Assembly (NCBI RefSeq): GCF_030811555.1
Contig: NZ_JAUSQZ010000001.1
Coordinates: 1,426,001 to 1,490,000 of the forward strand
DNA length: 64,000 nt
From: Kineosporia succinea
Lineage (GTDB): Bacteria > Actinomycetota > Actinomycetes > Actinomycetales > Kineosporiaceae
Direction: 5' to 3'
Both the position numbers and the translations under genes were made by a program. Shown here in pieces: positions 1 through 8,101 of this stretch (within the stretch, counting starts at the first letter, position 1; every line of letters begins with the position of its first letter). The notes under the pieces are model-generated. The model did no database searches. It was not told where the DNA came from and was given only the letters and a program-made list of their open reading frames with translations.

Positions 1-1343
1 CGGCCCAGGCCGACCTCGGCATCAGCGACGCCAACCGCCAGTGGGTCGTCACCGCCTACACGCTGGCCTTCGGCGGTCTGCTGCTGCTCGGTGGGCGCAT
101 CGCCGACTACACCGGTCGCAAGCGCATCTTCCTGATCGGCCTGATCGGCTTCGCCCTCGCCTCGGCCCTGGGCGGCGCCGCCACCAACGACGTGATGCTC
201 TTCGGCGCCCGCGCGCTGCAGGGTGTCTTCGCGGCTCTCCTGGCCCCGGCCGCCCTTTCGCTGCTGCAGGTGGGCTTCACCGACGCCAAGGAACGCGCCC
301 GCGCGTTCGGTGTCTACGGTGCGATCTCCGGCGGTGGCGCGGCCATCGGCCTGATCCTCGGCGGCGTGCTCACCGAGTACGTGAGCTGGCGCTGGTGCCT
401 CTTCGTCAACGTGCCGATCGCGATCCTCGCCGCGGTCGCCGCCGTCGGCGTGGTGCGTGAGAGCAAGGCCCACGGCGACACCCGTTACGACATCCCCGGC
501 GCTGTCCTGGTCAGCGGTGGCCTGGCCGCCCTGGTCTACGGCTTCACCCAGGCCGCCGAGGCCACCGACGGCTGGACCGACACCAGCACGATCACCTGGC
601 TCGTCGCCGCGGCCGTGCTGCTGATCGGCTTCGTGGTCTGGGAGACCCGCACGCACCACCCGCTCCTGCCGCTGCGCGTCGTGCTCGACCGCAACCGGGG
701 TGCCGCGTACCTGTCCTCCCTGCTCATCGGGGCCGGCCTGTTCGCCATGTTCCTGTTCCTGGCCTACTACTTCCAGCAGAACCTGGGCTACAGCGCGGTC
801 AAGTCCGGCTTCGCGTTCCTGCCCTTCAGCGCCGGCATCATCGTGTCCGCCACCGTGGCCAGCAGCCTGATGCCGAAGGTCAACCCACGGATCCTGCTCG
901 TCGTCGGCGGTGTGCTGGCAACGGCCGGTCTGGCGCTGCTCACCCGCATCGAGCTCGACAGCAGCTGGCTCACGCTGATCCTGCCCGCCGAGGTCCTGAT
1001 CAGCCTGGGCATGGGCCTGTTCTTCGTGGTCTCGGCCAGCCTGGCGCTGACCAAGGTCGAGGAGCACGACGCCGGTGTCGCCAGCGCCATGCTCAACACC
1101 AGCCAGCAGATCGGTGGCGCGCTCGGAACGGCGCTGCTGAACACGCTCTTCGCGAGCGCCGTCACCAACTGGATGGTCGACAACGCGGCCGGTGGCAACC
1201 CGGCCGAGGCCGCGATCCACGGGTACCACGTGGCCTTCTGGGTGGGCTCGGCGTTCATCGCCACCGCCACGGTCGCCGTGCTGCTCATGGTCAACGCCCG
1301 CAGCAAGGACCTCTCCGCCGGCGACATGGTCCACGTCGGCTGA
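1..1343 (+). CDS. DHA2-type MFS multidrug exporter (5' end outside the window)
   Basis: The reading frame is open from base 3 to the TGA at 1341-1343, giving 446 residues, so only some 40 N-terminal residues are missing. It belongs to the 14-helix DHA2 (EmrB/QacA) major facilitator branch, inner-membrane drug/proton antiporters. Visible marks are the loop 2-3 motif GGRIADYTGRKR near the start of the visible part, many hydrophobic segments of about 20 residues, and the typical late segment with MLNTSQQIGGALGTA. The substrate cannot be told from sequence. No regulator lies in view; one may lie upstream of the window. The family call is firm. Confidence 0.93.
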   Translation, partial: AQADLGISDANRQWVVTAYTLAFGGLLLLGGRIADYTGRKRIFLIGLIGFALASALGGAATNDVMLFGARALQGVFAALLAPAALSLLQVGFTDAKERARAFGVYGAISGGGAAIGLILGGVLTEYVSWRWCLFVNVPIAILAAVAAVGVVRESKAHGDTRYDIPGAVLVSGGLAALVYGFTQAAEATDGWTDTSTITWLVAAAVLLIGFVVWETRTHHPLLPLRVVLDRNRGAAYLSSLLIGAGLFAMFLFLAYYFQQNLGYSAVKSGFAFLPFSAGIIVSATVASSLMPKVNPRILLVVGGVLATAGLALLTRIELDSSWLTLILPAEVLISLGMGLFFVVSASLALTKVEEHDAGVASAMLNTSQQIGGALGTALLNTLFASAVTNWMVDNAAGGNPAEAAIHGYHVAFWVGSAFIATATVAVLLMVNARSKDLSAGDMVHVG

Positions 1344-1390
1344 GATCGGCCGACATCGGCCGAGTTCGATCGAGAGCTGAACAAACACCA

Positions 1391-1431
1391 TTGAGGACGC
1401 GTGGGGGCCCGGTGCCCCCACGCGTCCTCAA
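1391..1431. terminator. Bidirectional hairpin terminator
   Basis: A perfect 18-bp stem (1391-1408 with 1414-1431) and a 5-base loop lies between the converging exporter and hydrolase genes. The stop codon of the minus-strand hydrolase (1428-1430) sits inside the right arm, so the hairpin serves both genes. Confidence 0.9.
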
Positions 1432-2285
1432 TCGTTGGTGGGCACCGAAGAAGTGAACTCCAGCACCGCCGCCGCCAGGGGCGCGTGCACCGCCGACGGC
1501 AGGGCGTGCCCCATCCCGGGAATGCTCACCAGCCGGGCGTTTCCGATCACCCGGGCGATGTGCTCGGCGTGCGGCGGCGGGTTGATCGGATCGGCCGGCG
1601 CCTCCAGCACGAGCGTGGGCACCGTCACCGCGGCCAGTTCGGCGCCGCGATCGAGACCGTCCTGGGACGCCCGGGCGTGAGCGGTCGACGAGCCGTCGTG
1701 ACCGGTGTGCTCGATCACGACCTGCTCCTGACGCCGGAACTCGTCGTCGTCGAACGGGATCACCGGACCGTTGAGCAGACGCCAGTGCTCGACCCGAAAA
1801 GCCATCTCCTGCCGCGCGTCACGCTCGTCGCTGAGGTGTTCCCAGAGGTCGAGCAGCTGCGGCGACGGGCCCGGCATCCCCTCGACCTGCCAGGCGTCGA
1901 GCGCGGCGGTCGCGAGAACTGTTGCGCTGAAAAGTCTCTCCGGATGATCGAGCAGCAGCAGCTGCACCAGCGTGCCGCCCAGCGACATGCCCACGACGTG
2001 TGCCTTCGCGACCCCGAGCGCGTCCAGCACGGCCACCACGTCGGAGGCCAGATCGGTGAGGGCGTACGGATGCTCGTCGAAAGCCCAGGTGGAGCGGCCG
2101 GTGTCACGGTGGTCGAACCGGATCACCCGGTGCTCGGCGGCGAGGGCGTCGACCAGCCCGTCGGGCCAGGCCGCGCCGCTGGCGTTCGCGCCCATCACCA
2201 GCACGAGCGGTGTGCCCGAACCGCGTTCCTCGACCCACAATTCGTAGTCCGGCGTGACCGGGACCCGATGCTCACGTCGCTGCAT
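1428..2285 (-). CDS. Alpha/beta hydrolase
   Basis: 285 residues, the normal size for a single-domain alpha/beta hydrolase fold enzyme in the cytoplasm. The nucleophile elbow is GMSLGG with Ser101. The likely acid is the Asp in EAPADPINPP and the catalytic His is in GMGHALP near the C-terminus, in the expected order. An oxyanion-hole region (MGANASGAAW) follows the first strand. The frame stays open well upstream, but homology begins at VTPDYELWVEE, so the ATG at 2285 is preferred; its ribosome-binding site is poor. The substrate is unknown; esterase, haloperoxidase-like or polyketide-methylesterase-like roles are all possible. It is divergent from the DinB-like gene. Confidence 0.85.
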   Translation of the reverse strand: MQRREHRVPVTPDYELWVEERGSGTPLVLVMGANASGAAWPDGLVDALAAEHRVIRFDHRDTGRSTWAFDEHPYALTDLASDVVAVLDALGVAKAHVVGMSLGGTLVQLLLLDHPERLFSATVLATAALDAWQVEGMPGPSPQLLDLWEHLSDERDARQEMAFRVEHWRLLNGPVIPFDDDEFRRQEQVVIEHTGHDGSSTAHARASQDGLDRGAELAAVTVPTLVLEAPADPINPPPHAEHIARVIGNARLVSIPGMGHALPSAVHAPLAAAVLEFTSSVPTND

Positions 2286-2324
2286 GAGCGAGCACGCTAA
2301 CAACCCGGTTCCGGAAGTGCCACG

Positions 2325-2918
2325 ATGATTCCCATGACCCGGGACATGAAGAGCAAACTCCAGGAGTACCTCGACGAGACGCGTGACGCTCTGGTCTGGA
2401 AGCTCGAGGGGCTGAGCGAGTACGACCTGCGGCGTCCGGTCGTGCCCACCGGCACGAACCTGCTCGGCATCCTGAAGCACGTGGCCAGCGTGGAGGCCGG
2501 GTACCTGGGATCGGTGTTCGGGCGGCCGTTCGCCGACGAGCCGTTCCCCTGGCTCGAGGACGACGCCGAGCCCGACGGCGACTTCTACGCCACGGCCGAC
2601 GAGACGCCGGAGCAGTTCTTCGACCTCTACCGCCGGGTGCGCGCGCACTCCGACGCCACGATCGCGGCGCTCCCCCTCGACGCGACCGGCACGGTTTCCT
2701 GGTGGCAGGCCGGACACAACACGGTCACGCTCGAGCAGATCATCGTGCACATGATCTACGAGACCGGCCGGCACGCGGGCCACGCCGACATCGTGCGGGA
2801 ACTGATCGACGGCGCGGTCGGGCGCCTGCCGGGCAAGACCAACCTGCCCGACGTCACCGACGCCGAGCGGACGACGCGACGCGACAAGCTCGAGGAGCTC
2901 GCCCGCCGCTTCGCGTGA
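2325..2918 (+). CDS. DinB/DUF664 family putative metal-dependent protein
   Basis: 197 residues with the four-helix bundle character of the DinB/YfiT superfamily. The expected histidines are present: His52 in ILKHVAS, and a C-terminal His-rich helix HMIYETGRHAGHADI, which in this family supply a divalent metal site. Relatives in actinobacteria are often thiol-dependent transferases using mycothiol or bacillithiol; mca in this window shows the host uses mycothiol, but that link is inference. The ATG at 2325 follows GGAAG with 7-base spacing; a second ATG lies three codons in. It is monocistronic, and its end converges on the TetR gene. Confidence 0.82.
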   Translation: MIPMTRDMKSKLQEYLDETRDALVWKLEGLSEYDLRRPVVPTGTNLLGILKHVASVEAGYLGSVFGRPFADEPFPWLEDDAEPDGDFYATADETPEQFFDLYRRVRAHSDATIAALPLDATGTVSWWQAGHNTVTLEQIIVHMIYETGRHAGHADIVRELIDGAVGRLPGKTNLPDVTDAERTTRRDKLEELARRFA

Positions 2919-2973
2919 GACCGGTCCACCCGCTCGAGGTGAGACCGGCTCGTCCCCCGTCGGCATGCACTTC

Positions 2974-3567
2974 TCAGCCCTGGGGCGCCCCGTTCAGGGG
3001 CCACCACTGCGGGACCATCTCGCGGTAGATCCGCATGAAGTCGTCGATGCCGAGTTCGGGGCGTTCCAGCCAGCCGGCGATCGCCCCGACCGTGCCGTCG
3101 GCGACCATGCGGGCCGCGATGTCGGCCGCCACCTCGTCGGGGATGCCGTCGACCGGCACCTCGACGCGCTTGCGGGCCAGCTCCAGCAGCAGCCGCCCCG
3201 ACTCCAGGAAGTGCGCCCCGAGCATCGAGCGCAGACCCACCTCCGAGGTGTAGGCGAGGTCGCGCCGGTAGATCGGGATGTTGCGCTCGATGTGCCGCAT
3301 CACCCCCATCGTGACCTGGTTGACCACGTCGGCCAGGTCCCGGGTGGTGTCGGCGATCATCTCCTCCCGTAGCTGGTCGAGGTCCGCCAGCAGGGCCTGA
3401 CGCAGCAGGTCGTCGGGTGACGAGGCGTGTTCGTAGAAGGTCGACCGGTGCACGCCGGCCTCCCTGGCCAGCTCGGACACGCTGACCTGCGTGACCGGCC
3501 GCTCCTCGGCCAGCCGGAGCACGGCCTGATGCAACCGCTCACGGCTACGGCGTTGCCGTGCGTCCAT
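2974..3567 (-). CDS. TetR/AcrR family transcriptional regulator
   Basis: 197 residues. The N-terminal helix-turn-helix is clear (SVSELAREAGVHRSTFYEH, about residues 28-46), followed by an alpha-helical ligand-binding domain with no recognised subfamily. It is transcribed away from the SDR gene with a 130-bp gap holding inverted repeats, the usual arrangement for a repressor controlling itself and its neighbour. The ligand is probably related to the SDR substrate (inference). The ATG start is at 3567. Confidence 0.88.
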   Translation of the reverse strand: MDARQRRSRERLHQAVLRLAEERPVTQVSVSELAREAGVHRSTFYEHASSPDDLLRQALLADLDQLREEMIADTTRDLADVVNQVTMGVMRHIERNIPIYRRDLAYTSEVGLRSMLGAHFLESGRLLLELARKRVEVPVDGIPDEVAADIAARMVADGTVGAIAGWLERPELGIDDFMRIYREMVPQWWPLNGAPQG

Positions 3568-3584
3568 TCGTGAACCCTCCCGGA

Positions 3585-3606
3585 ATACGTATCCGACAGT
3601 CGTCGG
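3585..3606. promoter_or_regulatory. Candidate TetR operator
   Basis: Two adjoining palindromes lie just upstream of the tetR start: ATACGTAT (3585-3592) and CCGAC-AGTC-GTCGG (3593-3606). Their position between divergent tetR and SDR genes fits an operator; no known consensus was matched. Confidence 0.45.
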
Positions 3607-3670
3607 TTATCTTGATGTCAACAGAACAGATTGCAAGGGGCGGACGGACTCCCCACCACGGGTCGTCCGC

Positions 3671-3685
3671 CCTGAGCCACTCAGG
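3671..3685. promoter_or_regulatory. Inverted repeat in the SDR leader
   Basis: CCTGAG-CCA-CTCAGG immediately precedes the ribosome-binding site of the SDR gene. It could be a second operator or a small leader hairpin. Confidence 0.35.
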
Positions 3686-3697
3686 ACGGAGAACATC

Positions 3698-4453
3698 ATG
3701 GCCACGTACGACGTAGCAGGCCGCTCGGCGATCGTCACCGGTGCCGGTTCGGGCATCGGGCGGGCCGTCGCCCACCTGCTGGGCGCCAACGGTGCCAGTG
3801 TCATCGTGTCCGACATCAGCGCCGAGAGCGCGGACGTCGTGGTCAAGGAGATCATCTCCGCCGGTGGCGCCGCCCAGGCCGTGGTCGGCGACGTCAGTGA
3901 CATCGCCGTGCACAAGGCGCTGGTCGAGGCCGCGAACGCGCTGGCCCCGCTGAAGATCGCGGTCAACAACGCCGGTATCGGTGGCCCGGCCGCCCCGATC
4001 GCCGAGTACGACGTCGAGAAGTGGAAGAAGGTCGTCGAGGTCAACCTCAACGCCGTCTTCTACGGTGTGCACGAGCAGATCCCGGCGATGATCGCGAACG
4101 GCGGCGGCTCTGTGATCAACATGGCGTCGGTGCTGGCCTCGGTCGGTATCGCCAACAGCTCGGCCTACGTCACCACCAAGCACGCGCTGCTCGGCCTGAC
4201 CAAGAACGCCGCCCTCGAGCACTCGGCCCAGGGTGTGCGCGTGAACGCGGTCGGCCCCGGTTTCATCCACACCCCGCTGGTCGACGCCACGCTCGACGCC
4301 GACGCCCAGTCGTTCCTGGCCGGCCAGCACGCCCTGAACCGTCTCGGCACGCCGGAGGAGGTCGCGGCGCTCGTCGCCTTCCTGGCGTCCGACGCGGCGA
4401 GCTTCATCACGGGCAGCTACCACCTGGTGGACGGCGGGTACTCGGCGCACTGA
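3698..4453 (+). CDS. SDR family NAD(P)-dependent oxidoreductase
   Basis: 251 residues, a classical short-chain dehydrogenase/reductase. The Rossmann cofactor motif TGAGSGIG is at 14-21, NNAG at 90-93, the catalytic Asn117, Ser144, and the Tyr157-x3-Lys161 pair in SAYVTTKHA. Asp39 after the second strand (VSDI) suggests NAD(H) rather than NADP(H). It is probably a 3-oxoacyl-reductase-like or alcohol dehydrogenase of secondary metabolism; the substrate is not deducible. The ATG follows ACGGAG. It is likely controlled by the divergent TetR protein. Confidence 0.92.
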   Translation: MATYDVAGRSAIVTGAGSGIGRAVAHLLGANGASVIVSDISAESADVVVKEIISAGGAAQAVVGDVSDIAVHKALVEAANALAPLKIAVNNAGIGGPAAPIAEYDVEKWKKVVEVNLNAVFYGVHEQIPAMIANGGGSVINMASVLASVGIANSSAYVTTKHALLGLTKNAALEHSAQGVRVNAVGPGFIHTPLVDATLDADAQSFLAGQHALNRLGTPEEVAALVAFLASDAASFITGSYHLVDGGYSAH

Positions 4454-4478
4454 TCACATACTGCCCGACCCGCAGCAC

Positions 4479-4524
4479 GACCGGGGAGTCTCCGGCCCTT
4501 TGAGGCGCCGGACGTTCCCCGGTC
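4479..4524 (+). terminator. Hairpin terminator after the SDR gene
   Basis: A 17-base arm pairs with its partner apart from a small internal loop (GACCGGGGA with TCCCCGGTC, and TCCGG with CCGGA). It lies 26 bases after the SDR stop. Confidence 0.7.
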
Positions 4525-4617
4525 GAGTTCCGGTTTCAAGGAGATGGAACGGGTTTGACGAGCTGTTAGGTCTTTTGGCTCATCGGGCTTAGGACGAGCG
4601 CTCCTAGGCTCACGGAC

Positions 4618-5709
4618 GTGACTCGCCGCCATCAGCGCCTCGTCGGAATCATCGCCGCCATCACCCTGGTCGTCGCCGGACTCGGCTACCTGGGTCTGCG
4701 GTCGCGGTCGTCGAACGCGAATGCCGCCTCGGCCGCCCTGGTCTCCACCGACGTTCCGGTGACCTCGCCCAGCACGGCGACCACCACGTCCACCATCAGC
4801 CCCTCGAACAGCCGGGCGCTGAAAGAGAAGGCGGCCGAGGCCCGGCGGCAGGCGAAGGCACTGAAGGCCCGCATCGCGAAGGCCCGTGAAGCGGCGAGGC
4901 CGACGGCGAGCCCCACCCCGAAACCCGGCTCGGGTTCCGGATCTTCGACGACGCCTCCCGCTGCCCCGGCGACCTCGTCGGCGAAGAAGGGCGCGGCGCT
5001 GTGGAACCAGGACGGCATCACCGCGTCGCTGAAGGATTCCGGCGTGAGCTGGTTCTACAACTGGGCACCCGACCCGCAGGGCGTTCAGGCGCCGGCCGGT
5101 GTCGAGTTCGTGCCGATGATCTGGGGTGCCGACTCGGTGACGGCGGCCAACCTCGCCACGGTGAAGAAGAACGGTGACACGCTGCTCGGTTTCAACGAGC
5201 CCGACCTGGGTGAGCAGTCGAACATGTCGGTCGAGAAGGCGCTGGAACTGTGGCCGCAGCTCGAGAAGACCGGCATGCGACTGGGCAGCCCGGCAGTGGC
5301 CTGGGGCGCCGACGCCGACGGCGAGTGGCTCGACCGGTTCATGGACGGGGCCGGGTCTTCCGTCGACTTCATCACGCTGCACTGGTACGGCTCGGACTTC
5401 AACAGCACCAACGCCACGGCGCAGCTCAAGTCGTACATCGAGGCGACGCACAAGAAGTACGGCAAGCCGATCTGGCTGACGGAGTACTCGCTGATGAACT
5501 TCGCGGCGGGGGCGCAGAAGTTCCCGAGTGCGGCGAACCAGGCCGAGTTCGTGGAGAAGTCGACGAAGATGCTCGAGAGCCTCGACTACGTCGAGCACTA
5601 CTCCTGGTTCGCCTTCCCGACCTCGAAGAACGGGCAGGACGAGACCGGCCTGTACCGCCCGGGCGGTACACTGACGGCGCCGGGCAAGGCGTACCGCTCA
5701 GCCGGCTGA
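4618..5709 (+). CDS. Membrane-anchored or secreted GH128-like glycoside hydrolase
   Basis: 363 residues. A basic N-terminus and one hydrophobic segment (about 8-27) act as signal or anchor. A Ser/Thr-rich stretch, a short Lys/Ala/Arg-rich charged helix (66-93) and a Pro/Gly/Ser linker follow. The catalytic domain (about 125-363) matches the 'glycosyl hydrolase catalytic core' (GH128, endo-beta-1,3-glucanase type): GFNEPDLGE carries the presumed acid/base Glu194 and WLTEY the presumed nucleophile Glu289; HWYG lies between them. The likely role is hydrolysis of beta-1,3-glucan outside the cell, for example fungal wall material. The GTG start at 4618 is leaderless-like. It is monocistronic. Confidence 0.86.
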   Translation: MTRRHQRLVGIIAAITLVVAGLGYLGLRSRSSNANAASAALVSTDVPVTSPSTATTTSTISPSNSRALKEKAAEARRQAKALKARIAKAREAARPTASPTPKPGSGSGSSTTPPAAPATSSAKKGAALWNQDGITASLKDSGVSWFYNWAPDPQGVQAPAGVEFVPMIWGADSVTAANLATVKKNGDTLLGFNEPDLGEQSNMSVEKALELWPQLEKTGMRLGSPAVAWGADADGEWLDRFMDGAGSSVDFITLHWYGSDFNSTNATAQLKSYIEATHKKYGKPIWLTEYSLMNFAAGAQKFPSAANQAEFVEKSTKMLESLDYVEHYSWFAFPTSKNGQDETGLYRPGGTLTAPGKAYRSAG

Positions 5710-5750
5710 GCGCTCCCGCTGTGCACGCGGCCCGATCGCGCCACACAGCG

Positions 5751-6041
5751 TCAGCTCAGCGCACGTACCCAGAACCTCCGGGTCTTGACATCGAAAGCGT
5801 AGAGCAGGCAACGGTTCACCGAGGTCTCGGCGGCGCGCAGGGCCTGGACGCTGATCCGGCAGGCCTCCAGCAACGGGTAGCCGTAGGCGCCCGTCGAGAG
5901 GGCGGGGAAGGCCACGCTCGTCGCACCCACCTCCTCGCACCGACGCAGACTCGAGGCGTAGGCGGCGGCGAGCAGCTCGTCCGCCGGCTCGTCGACCCCG
6001 AACCGCGGCCCGACGGCGTGCACCACGTGCTTGACCCGCAC
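5751..6041 (-). pseudogene. 5'-truncated macro-domain (ADP-ribose-binding) gene
   Basis: The 96 readable residues match only the C-terminal half of a macro domain: VKHVVHAVGPRF is the mid-domain strand, and the phosphate-binding loop FPALSTGAYGYP is intact. The N-terminal half, which normally carries the GDIT segment and the Asn-rich ADP-ribose pocket, is absent. Upstream in the same frame only about 47 bases separate it from ychF, and these hold the ychF terminator. The piece is therefore a remnant left by deletion, or less likely a short protein using the GTG at 6041. An intact family member would remove ADP-ribose-type modifications. Confidence 0.7.
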
Positions 6042-6062
6042 CAGACAGACAGTTCCCGGACG

Positions 6063-6090
6063 GCGCCTGCCGTTTTCCGGCAGTGGCGCT
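6063..6090 (-). terminator. Hairpin terminator of ychF
   Basis: CTGCCG pairs with CGGCAG, extended by GGCGC with GCGCC across a bulge, directly after the ychF stop codon on the minus strand. Confidence 0.6.
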
Positions 6091-7174
6091 ACACGTTGAA
6101 GCGGAACTCGACCACGTCGCCGTCCTGCATGACGTAGTCCTTGCCCTCCATGCGCACCTTGCCCTTGGACTTCGCCTCGGCCATCGAGCCGGCGTCCATC
6201 AGGTCGTCGAAGCCCACGATCTCGGCCTTGATGAACCCGCGCTGGAAGTCGGTGTGGATGACACCGGCGGCCTGCGGGGCGGTCCAGCCCTGGTGGATCG
6301 TCCAGGCGCGGGACTCCTTCGGGCCGGCCGTCAGGTAGGTCTGCAGGCCCAGCGTGTGGAAGCCGACCTTGGCCAGCTGGTCCATGCCGGACTCCTCCTG
6401 GCCGACGCTGGAGAGGAGCTCGGCGGCCTCTTCCTCCTCGAGCTCGATCAGCTCGGACTCCAGCTTGGCGTTGAGGAAGATCGCGTCGGCCGGGGCCACC
6501 AGCTCGCGCATCCTCGCGTGCAGCTTCTCGTCGGACAGGCCGTCTTCGTCGACGTTGAACACGTAGATGAAGGGCTTGCTCGTCATCAGGCTGAGCTCGC
6601 GCAGGTGCTCCATCTCAATGCCGGCCTTCGCGGCGCCCTGGGCCAGCGTGGTGCCGGCCTCGAGCAGTTTCTGCGCGGCCACGGCGGCGTCGAGCACGGC
6701 CTTGTCGGCCTTCTTGCCCTTGACCTCCTTCTCGAGGCGGGGGACAGCCTTCTCGAGCGTCTGCAGGTCGGCCAGCATCAGCTCGGTGTGGATGACCTCG
6801 ATGTCGTCGGCGGGGTCGACCCGGCCCGCGACGTGGATGACGTCGTCGTCGACGAACGCCCGCACCACCTGGCAGATCGCGTCAGCCTCGCGGATGTTGG
6901 CCAGGAACTTGTTGCCCAGCCCCTCACCCTCGCTGGCGCCCTTCACGATGCCCGCGATGTCGACGAACGACACCGTGGCCGGCACCAGCCGCTCGCTGCC
7001 GAACACCCCGGCCAGCTTGCCGAGCCGCTCGTCGGGAAGCGGGACGACACCGACGTTGGGCTCGATCGTGGCGAACGGGTAGTTCGCCGCGAGAACCTCC
7101 GCCTTGGTGAGCGCGTTGAAGAGCGTCGACTTGCCGACGTTCGGGAGACCGACGATGCCGATGGTGAGTGCCAC
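6089..7174 (-). CDS. ychF: Redox-regulated ribosome-binding ATPase YchF
   Basis: 361 residues, full family length. The P-loop GLPNVGKST is at about 8-16, the switch segment ATIEPNVGVVPLPD and the DIAGIVKGA motif follow, then a coiled-coil region (about 130-210) and the C-terminal TGS domain ending in GDVVEFRFNV. YchF is an Obg-family protein that prefers ATP and binds the ribosome; it acts in translation and oxidative-stress control. It corresponds to the Rv1112 end of the mycobacterial syntenic block. The ATG start is at 7174. Confidence 0.97.
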   Translation of the reverse strand: MALTIGIVGLPNVGKSTLFNALTKAEVLAANYPFATIEPNVGVVPLPDERLGKLAGVFGSERLVPATVSFVDIAGIVKGASEGEGLGNKFLANIREADAICQVVRAFVDDDVIHVAGRVDPADDIEVIHTELMLADLQTLEKAVPRLEKEVKGKKADKAVLDAAVAAQKLLEAGTTLAQGAAKAGIEMEHLRELSLMTSKPFIYVFNVDEDGLSDEKLHARMRELVAPADAIFLNAKLESELIELEEEEAAELLSSVGQEESGMDQLAKVGFHTLGLQTYLTAGPKESRAWTIHQGWTAPQAAGVIHTDFQRGFIKAEIVGFDDLMDAGSMAEAKSKGKVRMEGKDYVMQDGDVVEFRFNV

Positions 7175-7354
7175 GGGGCAAGGTTACTGGCCACAGCTCC
7201 CGGTCCCGAATTGCGGACGTGCCGGTCGCCTCCCCCACCCGCCCCGCCGCCCGCCTCTGGCACCAATGAGTGACGCGCGACGCACCGATCGCACACGACC
7301 ACCAGTCAGTCCGCGGGTCCCGGAAACCACCGCTCCCCGCCCCTCTGATTCCCA

Positions 7355-7430
7355 CCTCACCCCGGCCGCTCCGCTCACCCCGGCCGCTCCGCTCACCCCG
7401 CCGCTCCGCTCGCCCCGGCCGCTCCACCTT
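7355..7430. repeat. Imperfect 18-bp tandem repeat
   Basis: Three to four degenerate copies of CTCACCCCGGCCGCTCCG precede the 13-bp array. Spacing drifts by a deletion in the third copy. The tract is non-coding. Confidence 0.75.
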
Positions 7431-7512
7431 CCCCAGACCACCCACCCCACCGCAGCCATGCCGTCCAGCTTCGATCCCACGTCCCCAGACGACTCCCCCG
7501 GCGGGGCTCCTG

Positions 7513-7824
7513 CCACCCCGCCTCACCACCCCGCCTCACCACCCCGCCTCACCACCCCGCCTCACCACCCCGCCTCACCACCCCGCCTCACCACCCCGCC
7601 TCACCACCCCGCCTCACCACCCCGCCTCACCACCCCGCCTCACCACCCCGCCTCACCACCCCGCCTCACCACCCCGCCTCACCACCCCGCCTCACCACCC
7701 CGCCTCACCACCCCGCCTCACCACCCCGCCTCACCACCCCGCCTCACCACCCCGCCTCACCACCCCGCCTCACCACCCCGCCTCACCACCCCGCCTCACC
7801 ACCCCGCCTCACCACCCCGCCTGA
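7513..7824. repeat. Perfect 13-bp tandem array, 23 full copies
   Basis: The unit CCACCCCGCCTCA repeats without a single mismatch from 7513 to 7811 (299 bases, 23 x 13). A 24th copy (7812-7824) has one change near its end. Thirteen is not a multiple of three, so open frames across it are artefacts reading Pro/His/Leu/Thr-rich repeats. The minus strand is rich in G runs. The array lies about 340 bp upstream of ychF and about 280 bp before rmuC. Confidence 0.98.
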
Positions 7825-8101
7825 TGCCGTCCACCCTCAAATCACGCGTCCCTCAGCAACACGTCGCCCGAGGTGCCCCCACCTCTTCAACTGCCGCAGT
7901 GCCCGACCTATCTCCACATCTACGAGCTCCGCGATTCGCACGCCGATGTTTTCGATTATCGTTAATCGAAAACATCACGATCCCGCCCGACTACGAAGAA
8001 GACGACCGTCGGCGCGGCCCGCCGAAATGTCACCCGTCCCGGGGACGACACCCCCGGGACCTGGTCCGAAATTGTCGGTGGCGCCTGGCATCGTGGCCCT
8101 C
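7825..8101. other. Non-coding stretch upstream of rmuC
   Basis: No convincing gene is seen. Between the array and rmuC the only structure is the AT-rich palindrome at 7945-7976. The frame of rmuC happens to be open through much of it, but the residues there look non-coding. Confidence 0.6.
7945..7976. promoter_or_regulatory. Perfect AT-rich palindrome, candidate operator
   Basis: GATGTTTTCGATTA (7945-7958) and its exact complement TAATCGAAAACATC (7963-7976) flank TCGT. The 14-bp arms are unusually AT-rich for this DNA. The core resembles operators of GntR-type repressors, but that is only a resemblance. It ends 125 bp before the rmuC start. Confidence 0.6.

Noticed and set aside
3545-4450. 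Minus-strand frame of 301 codons opposite the SDR gene
   Set aside because: Antisense shadow of a clear SDR enzyme, with Arg/Asp/Val-rich composition typical of such shadows.
7513-7824. CRISPR array
   Set aside because: Units are contiguous with no spacers, and no cas genes are present.
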